The translations under genes were made by a program, and so were the position numbers. DNA of 48,968 nt from contig JAPPNF010000042.1 of the NCBI GenBank assembly GCA_028818755.1, forward strand, positions 1 through 48,968, given 5' to 3'. Below the pieces are notes generated by a model. It was not told where the DNA came from, searched no databases, and saw only the letters and a list, made by a program, of their open reading frames with translations. Numbering within the stretch: the first letter of the stretch is position 1; every line of letters begins with the position of its first letter. This document shows positions 9,349-17,509 of this stretch, piece by piece. Origin of the DNA: Deltaproteobacteria bacterium (GTDB taxonomy: Bacteria; Desulfobacterota; Binatia; UBA9968; JAJDTQ01).

Positions 9349-10485
9349 CTACTTCTTCACGTACTTGTCGAAGTATTTCTTCATTTCGCCGCAATCGGTC
9401 CGCTCCAGCGGATCGGAACCCATCGGATGTGCGGCCGTTGCCGCCGTGGCTTCGGCGATGAACTTGTCCACCCATTCGTTCGCGCCGTCGGGCGTGTTCG
9501 ACTTGATCCAATCCGCGGTGGCATTGCCGAGCTTGTCCGCCAGTGCCTTGCTCTCGGCGGCGCTCATGATATAGATGCCAGGCTTCGACGGATCCTTGGT
9601 CTCGTACTTGTCCACCAGACGCCGGTCATTGCACCAGTTCAACTTCTTCTGGAAAGGGATGACGTCGTTGATCATCAGATTTTCGATGGCGTCCCGCTGG
9701 TCTTTGGCAAGTGAATTCCACCAGCCGAGGCTGGCTCCGACCCAGTAGTAGTCGCCGACGATTCCGTTGATTCCGGCCACCGTGAAGTAGGGCGCCTGTT
9801 CCTTGGTGTTTCTGAAGCCGCCAAGAGTGGTCAGCAGGCCGTCGATGACCCCGGTCTGCAGGGCCGGCGGCACGTCGCCGAAGGCCATGGTCGTCGGGTT
9901 CGCGCCCCATGCCTTGAGCGCGGCATTTTCCGCCGGACCCATCGAACGAATTTTCCTGCCCTCGAAATCGCCGGGCTTCAAGAGCCGGAACCGCGCCCCG
10001 GCGCCCATATACATGCTCAGATGTGCCGAGGCGAAGATCTTGACCTTGTGGAGCTTGGCGAACCGTTCCTGCAGCATCCTGAAGGTCTCGAAACCGTCGA
10101 TCTGGTTGATTGCACCCGGCGTGGAAAGCAACTGCGCGCCGATTACGACGCTGGCATAGGGTTCGATCTGCGAGCTCTTTCCGAATTGGCCCCACGTCAT
10201 CTCGAGGTTGCCGTCGGTCATGGCCTCGATGGCTTCCGGTATCCGGTACAAGGCTCCGGCATAATACGTCCGCACCTTGCTACCCGGGATCTCTTCGGCC
10301 AGGCGAGCCTTGAAATACTCCATGGCAATACCGACCGGATGCGGCGGCCCGCGCAGGTCGGCCACGATCCGCACGTTGACCGGCTCGGCGGCCGGCGCCG
10401 GTGTTGACGCAATGGCGAAGACCAGTCCGGCCGCCGCCGCGACGGTGCATAGGCCCCAAGAGGCCCGGAAATGGAGTCGTTGCAT
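9349..10485 (-). CDS. dctP: TRAP transporter periplasmic solute-binding protein (DctP family)
   Basis: 378 residues. A signal peptide (Arg at residue 3, hydrophobic core up to about residue 30, ASTPAPAAEP) is followed by the DctP fold. Visible signs are an N-terminal domain with GIAMEYFKARLAEEIPGSKV, the segment IRSMGPAENAALKAWGANP with the conserved ligand-contacting Arg region, and PPALQTGVIDGLLTT. The ligand is unknown; carboxylates are usual. The ATG at 10485 has AAGGAG 8 nt upstream. It heads the dctP-Q-M operon, and an AT-rich stretch (10540-10610) upstream probably holds the promoter. Confidence 0.94.
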   Translation of the reverse strand: MQRLHFRASWGLCTVAAAAGLVFAIASTPAPAAEPVNVRIVADLRGPPHPVGIAMEYFKARLAEEIPGSKVRTYYAGALYRIPEAIEAMTDGNLEMTWGQFGKSSQIEPYASVVIGAQLLSTPGAINQIDGFETFRMLQERFAKLHKVKIFASAHLSMYMGAGARFRLLKPGDFEGRKIRSMGPAENAALKAWGANPTTMAFGDVPPALQTGVIDGLLTTLGGFRNTKEQAPYFTVAGINGIVGDYYWVGASLGWWNSLAKDQRDAIENLMINDVIPFQKKLNWCNDRRLVDKYETKDPSKPGIYIMSAAESKALADKLGNATADWIKSNTPDGANEWVDKFIAEATAATAAHPMGSDPLERTDCGEMKKYFDKYVKK

Positions 10486-10539
10486 GAGAATCTCCTTGAA
10501 CGTCAACTGTTGAAGCTCTGCGTGCATGCCGTTGCGAAC

Positions 10540-10610
10540 ATATTTCGAAAAGACATCCCTTTATATAAAGTATTTTTCCAATCTCATATTTATTTCGATA
10601 AGTCAATGTC
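10540..10610 (-). promoter_or_regulatory. AT-rich upstream region of the TRAP operon
   Basis: This is the most AT-rich stretch around the operon, in the gap 10486-10761. On the minus strand it carries TTGACT (10603-10598 region) and TATATAAAG. The spacing between obvious -35 and -10 words is not ideal, so I mark a region rather than a precise promoter. Confidence 0.35.
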
Positions 10611-10710
10611 CACCTGTACCGCCTCACGAACCGAGCACGCGCTGGACGCGGCCGGGAGAGACGTGACCGGCGGCGGGCACATGTGCTATCATCAAATGGG
10701 TATACGCTGC

Positions 10711-10734
10711 ACCACTTGACCACTTGACCACTTG
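10711..10734. repeat. Three tandem copies of ACCACTTG
   Basis: The 8-mer accacttg is repeated three times without spacers in the gap between dctP (minus) and transaldolase (plus). Helical phasing of 8 bp does not match one DNA turn, but closely packed operators or a slippage-prone tract are both possible. Confidence 0.6.
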
Positions 10735-10761
10735 GTTTCAGGCCCGCCGTTGGGAGGCAAC

Positions 10762-11904
10762 ATGAACCCGTTGAAGGCATTGAGCGAACATGGGCAGTCG
10801 GTCTGGCTGGACTTCATACAGCGGAAGCTGCTGACCGGCGGCGAGCTGCAACGTCTTGTGGAAGAGGACGGCCTCAAGGGCGTCACTTCCAACCCGGCCA
10901 TCTTCGAGAAGGCCATCGCCGAAAGCGACGACTACGATGACGTGATCGCGCGCATGGGCGGGGATGGATCGGCGGACCCCAAGGAGGTGTACGAAGCCAT
11001 CGCCACCCGCGACATCCAGGACGCCGCGGACGTGTTGCGGCCGGTCTACGAGGAAACCGGGCGGCGCGACGGCTATGTCAGCCTGGAGGTGTCGCCCTAC
11101 CTGGCCCATGACACCGAGGGCACCGTGGCCGAGGCGCGGCGGCTCTGGGCCACCGTGTCGCGGGACAACCTGATGATCAAGGTGCCCGGCACGCCGGAGG
11201 GAGTGCCGGCCATCGAGCAGTTGATCGGCGAGGGCATCAGCGTCAACGTGACGCTGCTGTTCGCGCGGGAAGCCTACGAGCAGGTGGCCCAGGCCTACAT
11301 CCGCGGCTTGGCCAAGGCGGCCGCCGACGGGTTGGACGTGGGTCGCATCGCCAGCGTGGCGAGCTTCTTCATCTCGCGCATCGACTCGCTCGTGGACGGC
11401 GCCCTGGAGGAGAAGCTCGAGGCCGCCGACGACGCCGGCAAGGAACGTCTTCGGGCGCTCATGGGAAAGGTCGCCATCGCCAACGCCAAGCTCACCTACA
11501 AGCGCTACAAGGAAATCATGCAGGGCGAGGGCTGGCAGGCGCTGGCCGGCAAGGGAGCCCGGCCCCAGCGGCTGCTGTGGGCCAGCACCAGCACCAAGAA
11601 CCCGGACTACCGCGACGTCCTGTACGTCGACGAGCTCGTCGGCCAGGACACGGTGAACACCATCCCGCCCGCGACCCTGGACGCGTTCCGTAATCACGGA
11701 GAGGTCCGCAACAGCCTCGAGGAGGATGTCGAAGCCGCGGCCGAGACCATGGGGGCGCTGGAACGTGCGGGCGTGTCCATGAAGGACGTGACGGACAAGC
11801 TGCTCGAGGACGGGGTGCGGCTCTTCTCCGAGGCCTTCGACAAGCTGCTGGCGGCCGTGGAGGAGGAGTGCCGGAAGGCAGGAAATCATGGGACGCGACG
11901 CTAA
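10762..11904 (+). CDS. tal: Transaldolase
   Basis: 380 residues, the length of the long (Tal, bacterial type) transaldolases. This cytosolic enzyme transfers dihydroxyacetone units between sedoheptulose-7-phosphate and glyceraldehyde-3-phosphate. Landmarks are [13 protein letters not shown] at 40-52, [17 protein letters not shown] with the Schiff-base Lys at about 140, and [16 protein letters not shown]-type ribosome site precedes the ATG at 10762. The gene overlaps rpe by 17 bp, so the two pentose phosphate enzymes are coupled. Confidence 0.96.
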   Translation: MNPLKALSEHGQSVWLDFIQRKLLTGGELQRLVEEDGLKGVTSNPAIFEKAIAESDDYDDVIARMGGDGSADPKEVYEAIATRDIQDAADVLRPVYEETGRRDGYVSLEVSPYLAHDTEGTVAEARRLWATVSRDNLMIKVPGTPEGVPAIEQLIGEGISVNVTLLFAREAYEQVAQAYIRGLAKAAADGLDVGRIASVASFFISRIDSLVDGALEEKLEAADDAGKERLRALMGKVAIANAKLTYKRYKEIMQGEGWQALAGKGARPQRLLWASTSTKNPDYRDVLYVDELVGQDTVNTIPPATLDAFRNHGEVRNSLEEDVEAAAETMGALERAGVSMKDVTDKLLEDGVRLFSEAFDKLLAAVEEECRKAGNHGTRR

Positions 11905-12562
11905 GATCCTCCCCTCCATCCTCTCCGCCGACTTCTGCATTCTCGGACAGCAGATCGCCGAGGTGGACGAGGCCGGCGCGGACGCCATCCACGTGGACGT
12001 CATGGACGGCCGTTTCGTGCCCAACATCACCATCGGCCCGTTGATGGTGGAGGCGGCGCGGCGCAGCACCCGGCTGCCGCTGGACGTCCACCTCATGATC
12101 GTGGAGCCGGAGCGCTACCTGGAGGACTTCGCCAAGGCGGGCGCCGACACCCTCCTGGTCCACCAGGAGGCCTGTCCGCACCTTCATCGAACGGTGCAGC
12201 AGATCAAGTCGCTGGGCAGCAAGGCCGGAGTGGTGCTCAATCCCGCCACGCCGCTGGCGACTCTCGACGAGATCCTGCCGGAGCTGGACCAGATCCTCAT
12301 CATGAGCGTGAACCCGGGGTTCGGCGGCCAGAGCTTCATCGAGAGCAGCGTGGAGAAGGTGCGCCGGCTGAAGCGTATGCTCGACGAGCGCGGCCTGGAG
12401 ACTCCCATCGAGATCGACGGCGGCGTGGGTCCGGAGAACGCCGAGCGGGTCGTGGCCGCCGGCGCGACCCTGCTGGTGGCCGGCTCGTCGGTCTACAAGG
12501 CGCCGGGCGGCGCCGCCGCCGGGGTGCGGCGGTTGCGGGACAGCATCCCTTCCAGGCCATAG
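11888..12562 (+). CDS. rpe: Ribulose-phosphate 3-epimerase
   Basis: 224 residues, full length. This TIM-barrel metalloenzyme interconverts ribulose-5-phosphate and xylulose-5-phosphate. Seen motifs are [10 protein letters not shown] near the N-terminus, the metal/catalytic stretch [41 protein letters not shown] and [11 protein letters not shown]. It begins inside the 3' end of tal. Together with tal and the nearby tkt it covers most of the non-oxidative branch; no ribose-5-phosphate isomerase is in the window. Confidence 0.97.
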   Translation: MGRDAKILPSILSADFCILGQQIAEVDEAGADAIHVDVMDGRFVPNITIGPLMVEAARRSTRLPLDVHLMIVEPERYLEDFAKAGADTLLVHQEACPHLHRTVQQIKSLGSKAGVVLNPATPLATLDEILPELDQILIMSVNPGFGGQSFIESSVEKVRRLKRMLDERGLETPIEIDGGVGPENAERVVAAGATLLVAGSSVYKAPGGAAAGVRRLRDSIPSRP

Positions 12563-12582
12563 GGCGGAGGTTCCGTCGACGC

Positions 12583-12589
12583 TAGTGTC
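12583..12589 (+). repeat. Solitary TAGTGTC element end
   Basis: CTAGTGTCC sits just behind rpe. It matches the left terminus of the MITE family (27086) but no body follows, so it is probably a remnant or a chance match. Confidence 0.3.
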
Positions 12590-12597
12590 CTCCGGGT

Positions 12598-13341
12598 TCA
12601 CGGGTTGGGCAGAACCACGTCCATTCGCGTCGTCGTCCCCGGGCTCACCACCACCCGCCGTGATACCTCACCCAATCTCTCGTGCCAGAAGCGCAATCGG
12701 TAGTTTCCCCGGGGGACTCCGCCGATGGCGTATCGGCCGCGGGAGCCGGTCACCGCGAAGAACCGGTTCGGCGTCACCACGATGTAGGCGCTCATCCAGG
12801 CGCGGTGCAGTTCGCAGATGATCTTCATGAGGCCGGGCTGTCTGAGGGTCCTGGTCACCCGGCGCCAGCGGGGGATGCCGTCGTTGAACAGGGTCACAGG
12901 TCCGATTCGGGCGTGAGCGTCGTGGAGAATGACGTCGCTGTTCAGAAGCAGCAGGCGGCTGCCCACCGGGGCGACCTGAACGTGGGGCGCGAACCGGCAG
13001 CCGATGTTGTCGAGCTGGATGTCCAGAGGTTGCCCGGTCCGCCCGTCGAGGCCCGGTCCGCTCAGGGTCACGACGACGTTCCGCAGACCGCGGTCCGTGG
13101 CCACGATAAGGCTCTCGTCGGGAACCATGGAGCCGCAAAAGGCCTGTTCCTTGTGAACCCTCAAGACGCCGGGCGGAGGCGGTTTCCCCGGGAAGCGTAT
13201 GGTTCCGGCGATGCTTCCGGTCGTGGTGGAACGGGAAGCCCACTCGGAGACATGGCTCGCGGGTTGTCCCAGGGCATGGCCCGTGACGGACCAGAGGACT
13301 GCCAGGATCAGGCCCGTCGTCAGTGTCCGGCGAGGTTTCAA
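12598..13341 (-). CDS. Secreted cupredoxin-like / carboxypeptidase-regulatory-like protein
   Basis: 247 residues with a signal peptide (MKPRRTLTTGLILAVLWSVTG, cleavage near ALGQPA). The first mature part (GSIAGTIRFPGKPPPPG) looks like an Ig-like regulatory fold. A cupredoxin-like part has candidate type-1 copper ligands: His140/His143 (VILHDAHA), Cys176, His179 and Met183 (ICELHRAWMSAY). The C-terminal part (GRYAIGGVPRGNYRLRFWHE) resembles another carboxypeptidase-regulatory repeat. A periplasmic copper-binding or redox role is inferred; the partner is unknown. It lies behind a terminator closing the upstream gene, so it likely has its own promoter. Confidence 0.75.
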   Translation of the reverse strand: MKPRRTLTTGLILAVLWSVTGHALGQPASHVSEWASRSTTTGSIAGTIRFPGKPPPPGVLRVHKEQAFCGSMVPDESLIVATDRGLRNVVVTLSGPGLDGRTGQPLDIQLDNIGCRFAPHVQVAPVGSRLLLLNSDVILHDAHARIGPVTLFNDGIPRWRRVTRTLRQPGLMKIICELHRAWMSAYIVVTPNRFFAVTGSRGRYAIGGVPRGNYRLRFWHERLGEVSRRVVVSPGTTTRMDVVLPNP

Positions 13342-13371
13342 GCCGCCCCCGGATAGGCCGTGAGGCTCTTT

Positions 13372-13413
13372 GGAAAAACAAAATCGGGAAGACCCGTGCG
13401 GGCCTTCCCGATT
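13372..13413 (-). terminator. Intrinsic terminator after the 13496 gene
   Basis: On the minus strand a 15-bp stem (arms 13399-13413 and 13382-13396, one mismatch, 2-nt spacer plus breathing bases) is followed by TTTGTTTTTC. This is a textbook hairpin plus U-tract, ending transcripts of the solute-binding-fold gene. Confidence 0.85.
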
Positions 13414-13495
13414 GCGTTGAAGTTCGCTGCCGTTCTCATGCCGCCCCGGGCAGGCATCAAGAACCCGTCCCGGAGGGCGCGAGCGCCGACCGTTG

Positions 13496-14413
13496 CTAGT
13501 GGGCTGACTGCTGAACGTCCAGGTTCACCAGCTCGGTAGCGGCCTCGTTCTCGGCCAGCATGCCCCAGCTCTTGATCCAGGCGGCGGTGCGTTCCAGCTC
13601 CTCGGCCGGGATCGGCGCCGGATCCACCACCACGATGCGGCTCTCACGCAGCTCGTCCGCCCTGATAGCGGCGATCTCCGGATCGTCGCTGTGGTAGTCG
13701 ATGAAGTACTGCATGTACTTCTTCTTGTCGGCGTTGACGCGGCGCACGGCTTCGCGCACGGCGCGGTTGAACATGGCGTAGGTTTCGGCGTCGACGTTAT
13801 CGGACGCCACCTCGGTGCCGTGGAGGGAAGCCGAGACGACGATGCGGCAACCTTTCTTCTCCGCCAGCGTTAGGTAAGGCTCGGTCAGCGGCGTGGACTC
13901 GATCTCGCCCTTCATCACCGACTCCAGGCGGTAGCGGGAGCCGCGCGGCGCCTGGCAGAGCTTGATCTGGTCGCGGGTGAGAAAGCCCTCGAGCATGTGC
14001 AGGGTCAGGTAGTGGGTGCCGAAGTAGAACGGCACGCCCACGAGCTTGTTGGCAAGCTGCTGGGCCGTGTAGACCTCGGAATCGGGCCTCACCACCAGCC
14101 CGGCGTAGGCGATGATGGAACGGCGTCCGATCTGCCGGCCGGCGTCGACGTTGGAGTCCTGCACGCGGCAGTAGTTGCCCCACTCGCAGGCGTTGTACAT
14201 GTCGGCCTTGCCCTGCTCGAAGAGCATGCCGTGGCTGGCGTGAGGGTCCGCGTCCTTGGGATCCTTGACGTCGGTGTGGGTGTTCTTGTCGCCCGGGCCG
14301 CGATCGGCAAACTCGATTTCCAACCCTTCCTTCTCGAACAGGCCCTCGTTGTATGCCACGAGCTCGCACAGACCCTGGAACGGCGCGGTGCTCTCAAGAA
14401 CCAGCTTCTTCAT
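13496..14413 (-). CDS. NMT1/THI5-like solute-binding-fold protein lacking a signal peptide
   Basis: 305 residues. MKKLVLESTAPFQGLCELVAYNEGLFEKEGLEIEF is the normal first lobe of the SsuA/THI5 binding-protein family, but it starts directly at the fold with no export signal. The start is secure: AAGGAG lies 7 nt before the ATG at 14413. Further fold markers are GLVVRPDSEVYTAQQLANK, VGVPFYFGTHY and KGEIESTPLTEPYL. No ABC ATPase or permease is adjacent. A cytosolic enzyme or ligand-sensing role is therefore as likely as transport. The cysteine cluster typical of yeast THI5 is not seen. Confidence 0.8.
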   Translation of the reverse strand: MKKLVLESTAPFQGLCELVAYNEGLFEKEGLEIEFADRGPGDKNTHTDVKDPKDADPHASHGMLFEQGKADMYNACEWGNYCRVQDSNVDAGRQIGRRSIIAYAGLVVRPDSEVYTAQQLANKLVGVPFYFGTHYLTLHMLEGFLTRDQIKLCQAPRGSRYRLESVMKGEIESTPLTEPYLTLAEKKGCRIVVSASLHGTEVASDNVDAETYAMFNRAVREAVRRVNADKKKYMQYFIDYHSDDPEIAAIRADELRESRIVVVDPAPIPAEELERTAAWIKSWGMLAENEAATELVNLDVQQSAH

Positions 14414-14529
14414 TGTGGTCTCCTTATGCAGAAAGTTTCGCGTATTTGCGGTGTTGCGGCGCAATGCCGCCGTGAACAGGTGTTTCTCTACCACAATTTG
14501 CCGCCGGATGGCAACCGTGTTGACGCCAG

Positions 14530-14600
14530 GCCCTCACCCGGCCTTCGGCCACCCTCTCCCAGAGGGAGAGGGGTTGTATTTGATTACTCGGACAGGCTCC
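14530..14600. repeat. REP-type palindromic repeat, copy A
   Basis: Contains ccctcacccggccttcggcc, then the stem ctctccc/gggagag, then ggttgtatttgattactcgg and acaggctcc. The same unit recurs at 28524, 32157, 40001, 45171 and, partly, at 35744. It separates the solute-binding-fold gene from the MFS gene. Confidence 0.9.
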
Positions 14601-14669
14601 TGGGACGGGGACCGTCCCCGGCAGCTACGGAACTTGTCCGGGCGCCGGGCTTCGTGCCACACTGCCACC

Positions 14670-15965
14670 GTGCCGCAATCCCCCACCACGCAGCCGGATG
14701 CACACGCCCCGGGAGGCACGTCCCTCAAGGACGTGAAGCAGTCCAGGGTGTCCTTCGGCGCGCTCCGGCAACCTCACTTCCGCGCCTACTTCTCGTACAC
14801 CATGCTGGCCATGATGGCCGACAACATCGAGCACGTGATCAGCTACTGGGTGATCTACGACCTGTTCCGGTGGGAGGAGCTGCAGGGGTTCGCGGTGATC
14901 AGCCACTGGTCGCCGTTCCTGCTGCTGTCGTGGTACGTCGGCCTGCTCTCGGACCGTTTCGACTGCCGCCGGGTCATCCAATGGGCGATGATCCTCTATT
15001 TCGTTCTCACCATCGCCTGGGCGTACTTCATCATCACCGGGACGCTCACGGTCTGGCACGCCTGCGCGCTGTTGGTGGTGCATGGCGTCGCCGGCGTCCT
15101 GTGGAGCCCCGGAAGCCAGCTCATTCTCCACGACATGGTGGGTCCGGAGCACCTCCAGAGCGCCGTCCGCCTGAGCGCCACCAGCCGGCAACTGGGGATC
15201 CTCGCCGGGCCGGCGGTGGGCGGATTCATGATGCGCGGGCTGGGAGCGGCGTGGGGCCTTGTGGTCAACGCTTTGTTCTACATTCCCCTGACCCTGTGGC
15301 TGTCGCGGGTCCCTTATACCGGACGCCGCGCCCACGAGGTGCAGGCGCGCCGAGTCACCTGGGCGCGGGCACTGGAGGCTCTGAGGGAGGCCCGCAGCAA
15401 CCGCGTCATCGTCTCCATGGTGTGCCTGGTGGGGGTTTCGTCGCTGGTGGTGGGCAACGCCTTCCAGGCCCAGATGCCCGGGTTCGCCATCAACCTCGGG
15501 GTGGGCGAGGCGGGGTACAGCGTGCTGCTCGCCGCCAACGGGGCCGGCGCCTTCGTGAGCGGTATCCTGCTGGAGAGCCGGGGTTTTCTCCAGGCCCGGG
15601 CGCGCACCGCCATCGTCCTGGCGCTGCTCTGGTGCGCCGCTCTGGGCTTCTTCGCGTTCACGCCCTACTACTATCTCGCGGTGGCGCTGCTGTTCGCCGC
15701 CGGTTTTCTCAACCTCGCCTACCTGACCATGTCGCAAACCCTGGTGCAGCTCGTCTCGCCGGCTCACCTGCGCGGCCAGTTGATCGGCCTGTTCATCATG
15801 TCCGGGCTGGGGCTGCGCACCTTCAGCGGCATTACCGTGGGCATCGCAGGCGGCGTCATCGGCATCCAGTGGTCGCTGGGCCTGAGCTGCGCGTTCCTGC
15901 TGGCGATCATGGTGTTGCTGCTGGCGGTCACCGCCCGCGCCCGGGGCGACGAGGCCGACTTCTGA
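14670..15965 (+). CDS. MFS exporter (MFS_3 / enterobactin-exporter-like)
   Basis: About 431 residues. FGALRQPHFRAYFSYTMLAMMADNIEHVISYWVIYDLF is the usual first helix of the MFS_3 branch, and LLSDRFDCRRVIQW is the loop after helix two. About twelve membrane segments follow. Members are drug/siderophore exporters or uncharacterised. The GTG at 14670 is a tentative start: it lies just after the REP repeat and before the conserved N-terminus, but no clear ribosome site is seen. The next gene, a nucleoside deoxyribosyltransferase, begins 29 bp downstream and is probably cotranscribed. Confidence 0.82.
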   Translation: MPQSPTTQPDAHAPGGTSLKDVKQSRVSFGALRQPHFRAYFSYTMLAMMADNIEHVISYWVIYDLFRWEELQGFAVISHWSPFLLLSWYVGLLSDRFDCRRVIQWAMILYFVLTIAWAYFIITGTLTVWHACALLVVHGVAGVLWSPGSQLILHDMVGPEHLQSAVRLSATSRQLGILAGPAVGGFMMRGLGAAWGLVVNALFYIPLTLWLSRVPYTGRRAHEVQARRVTWARALEALREARSNRVIVSMVCLVGVSSLVVGNAFQAQMPGFAINLGVGEAGYSVLLAANGAGAFVSGILLESRGFLQARARTAIVLALLWCAALGFFAFTPYYYLAVALLFAAGFLNLAYLTMSQTLVQLVSPAHLRGQLIGLFIMSGLGLRTFSGITVGIAGGVIGIQWSLGLSCAFLLAIMVLLLAVTARARGDEADF

Positions 15966-15994
15966 GCCGGGCCTCTATCAAGCGGGAAGAAGGG

Positions 15995-16480
15995 ATGGCA
16001 CGGACTTCTAGGAAAACGCTTTACCTGGCCAATCCGTACGGTTTCTCGTCGCAACTGCGGGCAGGCCCGCTGGCGGCCCTCACAACGGCGCTGGAAGCGC
16101 TGGGAGTGGAGGTGTGGGAGCCGTTCGCGCGCAACAACCAGGTAGACAAGGCCGAGGCCGGCTGGGCATACCGCATCGGACAGGCGGATCTGAGCGACGT
16201 ACGCGCCGCGGACGGTCTTTTCGCGGTGGTCAACGGCTGCCCGCCGGACGAGGGCGTCATGGTCGAGCTGGGCATGGCCATTGCCTGGGAGAAACCGATT
16301 TTTCTTTTCCGGGACGACTTTCGCCGTTGTACCGACAGCGAGGCGTATCCCTTGAACCTGATGGTGTTCAGCGGCCTTCCAGGGGTCGGATGGCAGGCCT
16401 ACCTGTATCAGTCGGTCGAGGAGATCGGCGACCCGGACAGGCCCCTGTTCCGGTGGGTGCGGGACCGTGCGCGGCAGTAG
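15995..16480 (+). CDS. Nucleoside 2-deoxyribosyltransferase
   Basis: 161 residues, full family length. It shows LYLANPYGFS at the nucleotide-binding N-terminus, QADLSDVRAADGLFAVVNG with the conserved Asp region, and GVMVELGMAIAWEKPI holding the expected nucleophilic Glu. The family swaps bases on deoxyribonucleosides or hydrolyses deoxyribonucleotides in nucleotide salvage. The ATG at 15995 is preceded by GAAGAAGGG. Placed 29 bp after an MFS exporter, it may belong to a nucleoside-handling unit; that link is inference. Confidence 0.88.
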   Translation: MARTSRKTLYLANPYGFSSQLRAGPLAALTTALEALGVEVWEPFARNNQVDKAEAGWAYRIGQADLSDVRAADGLFAVVNGCPPDEGVMVELGMAIAWEKPIFLFRDDFRRCTDSEAYPLNLMVFSGLPGVGWQAYLYQSVEEIGDPDRPLFRWVRDRARQ

Positions 16481-16499
16481 CGGTCCGCCCCGCGGGTTG

Positions 16500-16529
16500 T
16501 TGACACGGCGTCGCTTGTTCGACTATCAT
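16500..16529 (+). promoter_or_regulatory. Strong sigma-70-like promoter for the signalling operon
   Basis: TTGACA at 16500-16505, an 18-bp spacer, then TATCAT at 16524-16529. It precedes a leader of roughly 180 nt before the HATPase gene at 16719. Confidence 0.6.
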
Positions 16530-16576
16530 TCGGCCTGTAACTTGCGGGAAGTGCGAGGAGTAACAAGACCGGGATG

Positions 16577-16600
16577 GGACCTCCGAAGGTCCGCCGGACC
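16577..16600 (+). promoter_or_regulatory. Mutually exclusive small hairpins in the operon leader
   Basis: GGACCT (16577-16582) can pair with AGGTCC (16587-16592), or GGTCC (16588-16592) can pair with GGACC (16596-16600). The shared arm means only one can form. This could be a switch, or simply GC-rich chance. Confidence 0.25.
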
Positions 16601-16718
16601 GACCTGAGATGTTCGTGCCCGGGGCGCGGAGGCGGCGGTTTGGTAGTACTCTCCACCGGTCGGTCAACAGCATGCCGAATTCCGGTATGATTCACATCAG
16701 TCGTTTGGGGTGGCTCCG

Positions 16719-17159
16719 ATGAAGGCGGCCCTTCCGCGGCTCTCGCTCGACCTCGAGCCCGAGCTCTCATCGGCGCTCAAGGAACTGGCGGCGGCAGTGG
16801 CGCGCTTTGGCGAGGCCAACGGGCTCTCGGATTCGCAGGTACACAATCTCAGCCTGGCCCTGGACGAGTTGGCGACCAACACGATCTCGTACGGTTTCGC
16901 GGACGTCGACCGCCAGGAGCTCCGGGTGGAGTTGCGCATCGAGGATGACGAAATCGTCGCTCAGCTACACGACACCGGCATCCCCTTCAATCCGTTCGAG
17001 GAAGCGGCCGTACCGGATATCCATGCCACGATCGACGACCGCCCCATCGGTGGTCTCGGCGTTTTCCTGACCAAGACCCTGTTCCCGAATCCGGACTATG
17101 AGCGTACCGACGGGTTCAATCGCATTACTCTGCGCGCACCTGTGAAAGGAGACAGTTGA
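16719..17159 (+). CDS. RsbW/SpoIIAB-type HATPase (anti-sigma-like serine kinase)
   Basis: 146 residues, a lone GHKL ATPase domain. LSLALDELATNTISYGF is the N box, LHDTGIPFNPF the G1 box, and GGLGVFLTKTL the G2 region. Such proteins bind a target and phosphorylate a STAS antagonist on serine in partner-switching. The ATG at 16719 has GGGG about 7 nt upstream; a GTG three codons earlier has none. The stop overlaps the start of the STAS gene (TGATG), so the partner is encoded immediately downstream. No sigma factor is present nearby, so its target may not be a sigma factor. Confidence 0.9.
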   Translation: MKAALPRLSLDLEPELSSALKELAAAVARFGEANGLSDSQVHNLSLALDELATNTISYGFADVDRQELRVELRIEDDEIVAQLHDTGIPFNPFEEAAVPDIHATIDDRPIGGLGVFLTKTLFPNPDYERTDGFNRITLRAPVKGDS

Positions 17160-17509
17160 TGGCAAACGGAAGCGTTTTGGATCTCAGCACGGAGACGGAC
17201 GGCGACACCACTGTGGTCATCCCCTCAGGCCGTATCGACGGCAGCACGGCCAGCCCGTTCCAGGAGGCCCTCCTCAAGTTGATAGAGGAAGGCAAGGGGT
17301 CCTTGGTGGTGGACTTCGAGAATATCGAATACATCAGCAGCGCCGGGCTCCGGGTCCTGCTGCTGGCGGCCAAGCAACTCCAGGCCGGCGGCAGAAAGAT
17401 CGTCCTCTGTGCCATGCGAGACCACATTGCCGAAGTGTTCAAGATCAGCGGTTTCAGCGAAATCCTGGCGATTCACCCCACGCGCCAGGACGCGATCAAT
17501 GCCGGTTGA
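17159..17509 (+). CDS. STAS-domain anti-sigma-factor antagonist (RsbV/SpoIIAA-like)
   Basis: 116 residues, a single STAS domain. The helix-loop FENIEYISSAGLRVLLLA carries the expected phosphorylatable serine at about Ser60. In this family the HATPase phosphorylates the serine and a PP2C phosphatase removes it. AAAGGAGA lies 6 nt before the ATG at 17159, which overlaps the stop of the HATPase gene. The response regulator-PP2C gene begins 11 bp before this one ends. All three parts of a partner-switching module are therefore translationally coupled. Confidence 0.92.
   Translation: MANGSVLDLSTETDGDTTVVIPSGRIDGSTASPFQEALLKLIEEGKGSLVVDFENIEYISSAGLRVLLLAAKQLQAGGRKIVLCAMRDHIAEVFKISGFSEILAIHPTRQDAINAG

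Noticed and set aside
10711..10734. CRISPR-like repeat
   Set aside because: Three contiguous 8-mers without spacers; not a CRISPR array.
13496..14413. THI5-type HMP-phosphate synthase
   Set aside because: The fold is similar but the characteristic cysteine cluster of THI5 is not seen; kept as a generic binding-fold protein.
14256..14669. N-terminal extension of the MFS gene reaching across the REP repeat
   Set aside because: The extension reads through the repeat and antisense to the neighbouring gene; a start after the repeat fits the family length.
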